DNA of 64,000 nucleotides from Myxococcota bacterium (GTDB taxonomy: Bacteria > Myxococcota_A > UBA796): positions 226,845-290,844 of the forward strand of contig JAQXDW010000007.1 of NCBI GenBank assembly GCA_029251165.1, in the 5' to 3' direction. The translations under genes were made by a program, and so were the position numbers. This document shows, one piece after another, positions 60,955 to 64,000 of the stretch; position 1 is the stretch's first letter, and each line of letters begins with the position of its first letter. The notes under the pieces were generated by a model. It saw only the letters and a program-made list of their open reading frames with translations. It ran no database searches and was not told the DNA's origin.

Positions 60955-62011
60955 CTGGAGCACGCAGCGTGACGTGCGGACACCCGTGAGCAGGAACGAT
61001 CCGCAGCAGCCCAGCCATGCGCAGCGGCTCATCGACCAGCCGTGCCTCAGGCAAGGCCTCGCCGCGCATCAGGCGATCCAGGCGCTCGGAGAATCCACTG
61101 TCTGCCGCGATGATGTCGACGGCTCCACGCATCTCATCGCCAAGCGTGCCGAGGATGTTGAGGAGCTGGTCCCGTGAGCCGGGCAGAGAGCCGTGCTCCG
61201 CGAAGTGGGCACCGACCCGGTCAACGATCCCAGGGATACCGCCGGTAAACCGTGCGATGGAGCGGATATCACTGGGACGTCGCTCGCCAGTGCGGGCCAT
61301 CATTGCCGCGACCGCTTCATCCTCAGAGTAGTCGGCCAGCTCCACGCGAGGGGCCTCACCGATGCTCAACCACTGGGCCTGGATAGAGCCCGCCAGCAAG
61401 AGGGTGCAGCGGCGATTCTCTGGATGGCTGTCGTAGTAGGCCCCCCAGGTCAGGGTGAGGTCCTCCAGCACACTCAGCGGCAGGTGCTCAGCCTCACAGG
61501 CCAGCAGCGCAATCCGGTGCGCCGACCGGGTGTGCGCTTGCTCAAGGAGGGTCTCCATCGACCAGCGAAAGCCGCGCCGGTCGGCCACAGAGGTGGGGAT
61601 GGTGGGCTGCTCGACAGCGGGAATGAAGCGCTGGAAGACCTCGATGAGGTGGTTCCAGATCTCTGGAAGTCGTCGCCCCTTGAGGGCGCGAAATCGCACC
61701 GTCCGGCAGCCGATGGCGGGCTCTCCCACGGCAAGGTCCAGCGCCAGATCCTCGAGGAAGGACAGCGGCTGGCTCCAGCGAGGGGACAAGACCACGACAG
61801 GCTCCATGCGCCGCAGGTGAAAGCGCACCTTGCGCGAGACCCGGCCCCGCCGAGAGAGATCCCGGCGACACTGGCGGGGACTGAATGTGCTGCCGTTGTC
61901 GTTGATGCTCGACAACCACATGCGGCGCGCAACGCGTGTGTCACCCGGTGTTGTCACCGGCAGCGTGGGGTCAGGCGGGGGGGCTACAGTGATCATGGTG
62001 TCGCTCGCCAT
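60932..62011 (-). CDS. STAND/AAA-like protein with a degenerate P-loop
   Basis: A 359-residue soluble protein with the outline of an AAA_35/ExeA-like or STAND ATPase: MEPVVVLSPRWSQPLSFLEDLALDLA occupies the Walker A position but reads SPRWSQPLS, lacking the Gly-Lys-Ser/Thr; the Walker B-like IALLACEAEHLPLSVLEDL lacks the Asp-Glu pair; RCTLLLAGS resembles sensor 1; and RFTGGIPGIVDRVGAHFAEHG resembles the post-ATPase TGG helix. It is likely a pseudo-ATPase acting as a scaffold. The start is 36 bp from that of the divergent winged-helix gene, so they may share regulation and act together. An internal start at 61996 is possible. Confidence 0.65.
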   Translation of the reverse strand: MASDTMITVAPPPDPTLPVTTPGDTRVARRMWLSSINDNGSTFSPRQCRRDLSRRGRVSRKVRFHLRRMEPVVVLSPRWSQPLSFLEDLALDLAVGEPAIGCRTVRFRALKGRRLPEIWNHLIEVFQRFIPAVEQPTIPTSVADRRGFRWSMETLLEQAHTRSAHRIALLACEAEHLPLSVLEDLTLTWGAYYDSHPENRRCTLLLAGSIQAQWLSIGEAPRVELADYSEDEAVAAMMARTGERRPSDIRSIARFTGGIPGIVDRVGAHFAEHGSLPGSRDQLLNILGTLGDEMRGAVDIIAADSGFSERLDRLMRGEALPEARLVDEPLRMAGLLRIVPAHGCPHVTLRAPAIAALLG

Positions 62012-62046
62012 CCGCTAAGAGTGTTCGCACAGGATACCCTCACCAC

Positions 62047-63693
62047 ATGGCCTCGAGCGATCCTGGAAGCTCCCGCGCAGCGCTGCTCCCCAACGCCAAC
62101 AATCCCCGCCTCCTCCTGCGGGTCATCAGGCTGATCGCCAGCGGTGTCCGTCGTCCACGATCCATCGCAGAGATCCTGGAGATTGAGCTCAGAACGGTTC
62201 ACTATTATACACAGGCGTCGGAGTGGCTTGGTTTTCTGAAGCCGGATCAGCAGGGCGTCCTGACACAAGCAGGACTCTCCTGGGTCTTTTCCGGAGAGGA
62301 TGAACGCTCCCGAGTATATGCGCATGCCGTCTGGAGCAACGCGTTCGCCTCTCAGCTGATGGGCACATTCGGCGGGCTACCCTCCTCCGATGGAATAACC
62401 GGCTTCATCCGAGCATGGGATGCATCAGTCTCAGAGAGCACCGCCCGTCGGCGTGCAAGCGCGATCCGCGGCCTCTTAGAGCCCGCGCTTCAGCACTACC
62501 CATCACCAGACCGCCCCGCAGAGCCGCAGCTCGCCATTCCCTTCACGCCCGCCCGTCCGCCGCTACACCAGCCTCCCGTTCCGGTCGATCTCAGAGCCGG
62601 AACCAGCGAGTCTCCCGACCTCTACCGCCACCTCCTCTGTGTCCTGCTGGATGCCGGTGAGCTTCGCCCCGGCGGCATCCGTGCCATCCTCGATGACCTC
62701 GGCGGAAGCGATGCCCCGCTCTCCCGATACATCGAGATGGCCCTGCGTCGAGGAGATGCCACCCGCAGCGGAGAGCATCTGGTTGTTACGCCTGGCGCCA
62801 TCCGACGTCGCGCCCTCGCCGATGACGTCCTCCTCGTCGCCCTCAGCGATCCCGACTACCGCCGTGCGCTGGAGTCCCCTCCCGACAGCCGAGCGCGACG
62901 CCGGTTCACGACCTGGGATGTTCGCCTGTTCGGAGCCCCCCCGACCCCAGAGTCGGTTGCCGCTGCGCTGATGGGGCGCAGGCTGGAGAGCATCCCCATC
63001 GCTCTCCCCTCAGGAATCGCCAGGACACCCGCAGCGCCGCGTCGGTTCCTGGAAGCCATCCAGAGCAGCGCACCGATCGTCTGCTTCCCTGACTCGCTCC
63101 GGCAGCTCTCCGGACAGGTCAGCCTGATCAACGCCCTGCTCCGGAGCGCACGGAAGGCGCCCGCTGGCGTCCGGCTGCCAGCGGTGATCGATGAACGCGG
63201 CGTCGTACACGGCGGTCTTCTCGCACCCGGCGAGCGCTTGATGCTCGGCATCCCCGACAACCTCACGCTCCGCCTCAGGGCCCTGAGCTGCTGTCCGGCG
63301 ATCGCGCTGCTCGCGGCCCTGCTCCTGCTCGATCGTCGGCAGAGCAGTCGCCTGAGCATCACCCGAGGCCGCCGTGCGAGCACGGTACTCCTCGCCGGAC
63401 AGGTTCTCGGGACAGTGCTGTCAGTGATCTCGGACTTCTGCACCGCCTCTGGCTGGGAGCTCAGCCGTCCACCAGATGGACGCGGCCTCACCGACCTGGA
63501 GCTGCTCGATATCGCCGCAGAGCTTGGCATGCTCTCTCAGATCGGCGCTCGGCGCATCCTCTCAGAGTCCCTGTTCGTTCAGCTACAGGCAGATCCCGAG
63601 TCTAGAGCGGTCTATGAGCTGCTGCTTCCGCTTGAGCGACGGCTATCCACATGGATGGAGGCAAAGCGAGTCACAGACTCTGTCCTTACTTGA
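62047..63693 (+). CDS. Winged-helix protein, unknown function
   Basis: A 548-residue soluble protein. The first ~75 residues look like a DNA-binding winged helix with a YYTQASEWLGFL motif (RPRSIAEILEIELRTVHYYTQASEWLGFL), as in the DUF7226-type domain found in some defence-associated regulators; that family call is a guess. A second helical segment at ~180-260 could be another winged helix (HLLCVLLDAGELRPGGIRAILDDLG). The rest is Leu/Arg-rich, without recognised catalytic motif. A nearby divergent gene encodes a pseudo-ATPase, a pairing that may define an uncharacterised two-gene system. Confidence 0.6.
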   Translation: MASSDPGSSRAALLPNANNPRLLLRVIRLIASGVRRPRSIAEILEIELRTVHYYTQASEWLGFLKPDQQGVLTQAGLSWVFSGEDERSRVYAHAVWSNAFASQLMGTFGGLPSSDGITGFIRAWDASVSESTARRRASAIRGLLEPALQHYPSPDRPAEPQLAIPFTPARPPLHQPPVPVDLRAGTSESPDLYRHLLCVLLDAGELRPGGIRAILDDLGGSDAPLSRYIEMALRRGDATRSGEHLVVTPGAIRRRALADDVLLVALSDPDYRRALESPPDSRARRRFTTWDVRLFGAPPTPESVAAALMGRRLESIPIALPSGIARTPAAPRRFLEAIQSSAPIVCFPDSLRQLSGQVSLINALLRSARKAPAGVRLPAVIDERGVVHGGLLAPGERLMLGIPDNLTLRLRALSCCPAIALLAALLLLDRRQSSRLSITRGRRASTVLLAGQVLGTVLSVISDFCTASGWELSRPPDGRGLTDLELLDIAAELGMLSQIGARRILSESLFVQLQADPESRAVYELLLPLERRLSTWMEAKRVTDSVLT

Positions 63694-63793
63694 TGGGGTA
63701 AGACCTGCTGAATGTTCAAGAGCGTCCGTTTTCCTCGGAGTCGTGTTAGAGGATAGTGCAATCAGCTGAAGTGCTCGCTGCGATGGAGCGACA

Positions 63794-64000
63794 ATGTTCG
63801 GAATTCGACGTGGTTTGAAGCGCGGGGTCAGCAAGCTGGTCAACCGCGGCAAGAATGACTCCCCAGAGCCCTCTGCGGCTCGCTCTGTTCCTCAGAGCAC
63901 CCCTGCACCTGTGTCCGCCAAGGCTGCAGAGCCCGCCAAGGCTGCAGAGCCCGCCAAGGCTGCAGAGCCCGCCAAGGCTGCAGAGCCCGCCAAGGCTGCA
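63794..64000 (+). CDS. Start of an Ala/Lys/Pro-rich repeat protein (3' end outside window)
   Basis: The ATG at 63794 has GGAG seven nucleotides upstream. The first ~20 residues are basic and amphipathic (FGIRRGLKRGVSKLVNRGKN). After a Ser/Pro linker the frame enters (AKAAEP)n repeats and runs off the window. Nothing can be said about the C-terminal domain. The basic N-terminus could be an interaction or membrane-association helix. Confidence 0.7.
   Translation, partial: MFGIRRGLKRGVSKLVNRGKNDSPEPSAARSVPQSTPAPVSAKAAEPAKAAEPAKAAEPAKAAEPAKAA
63917..64000 (+). repeat. 18-bp tandem repeat in coding sequence
   Basis: GCCAAGGCTGCAGAGCCC is repeated perfectly four times from 63917, with a fifth copy cut by the window end. 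Each unit encodes AKAAEP, so copy-number changes keep the reading frame. Perfect identity indicates recent expansion. Confidence 0.92.

Overview
The window is high-GC DNA, densely coded on both strands, with many 4-bp start/stop overlaps and no rRNA, tRNA, CRISPR array or insertion sequence that I could find. Several traits point to a predatory/gliding-type deltaproteobacterial lineage, most likely Myxococcota or a close relative: very many short-leader lipoproteins, MopE-like Asp-rich putative metal-binding repeats, a C-terminal Cys-Cys/hydrophobic/Arg tail resembling MYXO-CTERM, a myxobacterial-type outer-membrane beta-barrel protein, a minor-pilin/PilY1 operon, and two DnaK genes. This assignment is inference from gene content.

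Layout. 1-3784: two secreted beta-propeller proteins, the first cut by the window edge. 3795-7187 (minus): a chain of overlapping genes with two unknown proteins, an HTTM membrane protein with its small partner, and a DUF1244 protein. 7325-12439 (minus): a DUF5939 class III adenylate cyclase, proA, proB and a LysR regulator, closely spaced. 12646-17332: a HEAT/TPR protein, a PDZ-thioredoxin-propeller lipoprotein and a divergent lipoprotein. 17410-18798: asnS, preceded by a strong hairpin and followed by a tandem-repeat block. 18953-22522 (minus): two surface beta-helix proteins, one with MopE-like repeats. 22714-28271 (plus): a six-gene run of lipoproteins with a DUF1549-like cytochrome-motif protein, a Tat-exported DUF1501 protein, a small c-type cytochrome and a PA14-like protein, ended by a clear terminator.

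28509-36958 (minus): a type IV pilus priming module. A sigma-54-dependent NtrC-type regulator and a TPR lipoprotein lie upstream of FimU/FimT-like, PilV, PilW, PilX and PilY1 genes. A near-consensus -24/-12 (sigma-54) element sits directly before the first minor pilin. 36996-45926 (plus): two GT4 glycosyltransferases, a TPR protein, a beta-solenoid (bactofilin-like) protein with a hexanucleotide repeat, a VWA lipoprotein, an outer-membrane barrel and a TPR protein. 45993-47174 (minus) is a Pro-rich repeat protein divergent from hemW.

47189-58300 (plus): hemW, an extended grpE, dnaK, a dnaJ without a Gly/Phe linker, a LpoA/LivK-like lipoprotein, thiL, a second DnaK whose lid is replaced by a basic/proline tail ending in an amphipathic helix, and a TrmJ-like methyltransferase. 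58311-64000: a lipoprotein, acylphosphatase, an HDOD protein with a degenerate GGDEF domain, a divergent pair (a pseudo-ATPase and a winged-helix protein) and the start of an Ala/Lys/Pro repeat protein. The best candidates for unusual biology are the sigma-54 pilus module, the tail-modified DnaK, the pseudo-ATPase/winged-helix pair and the secreted DUF1549/DUF1501/cytochrome cluster.
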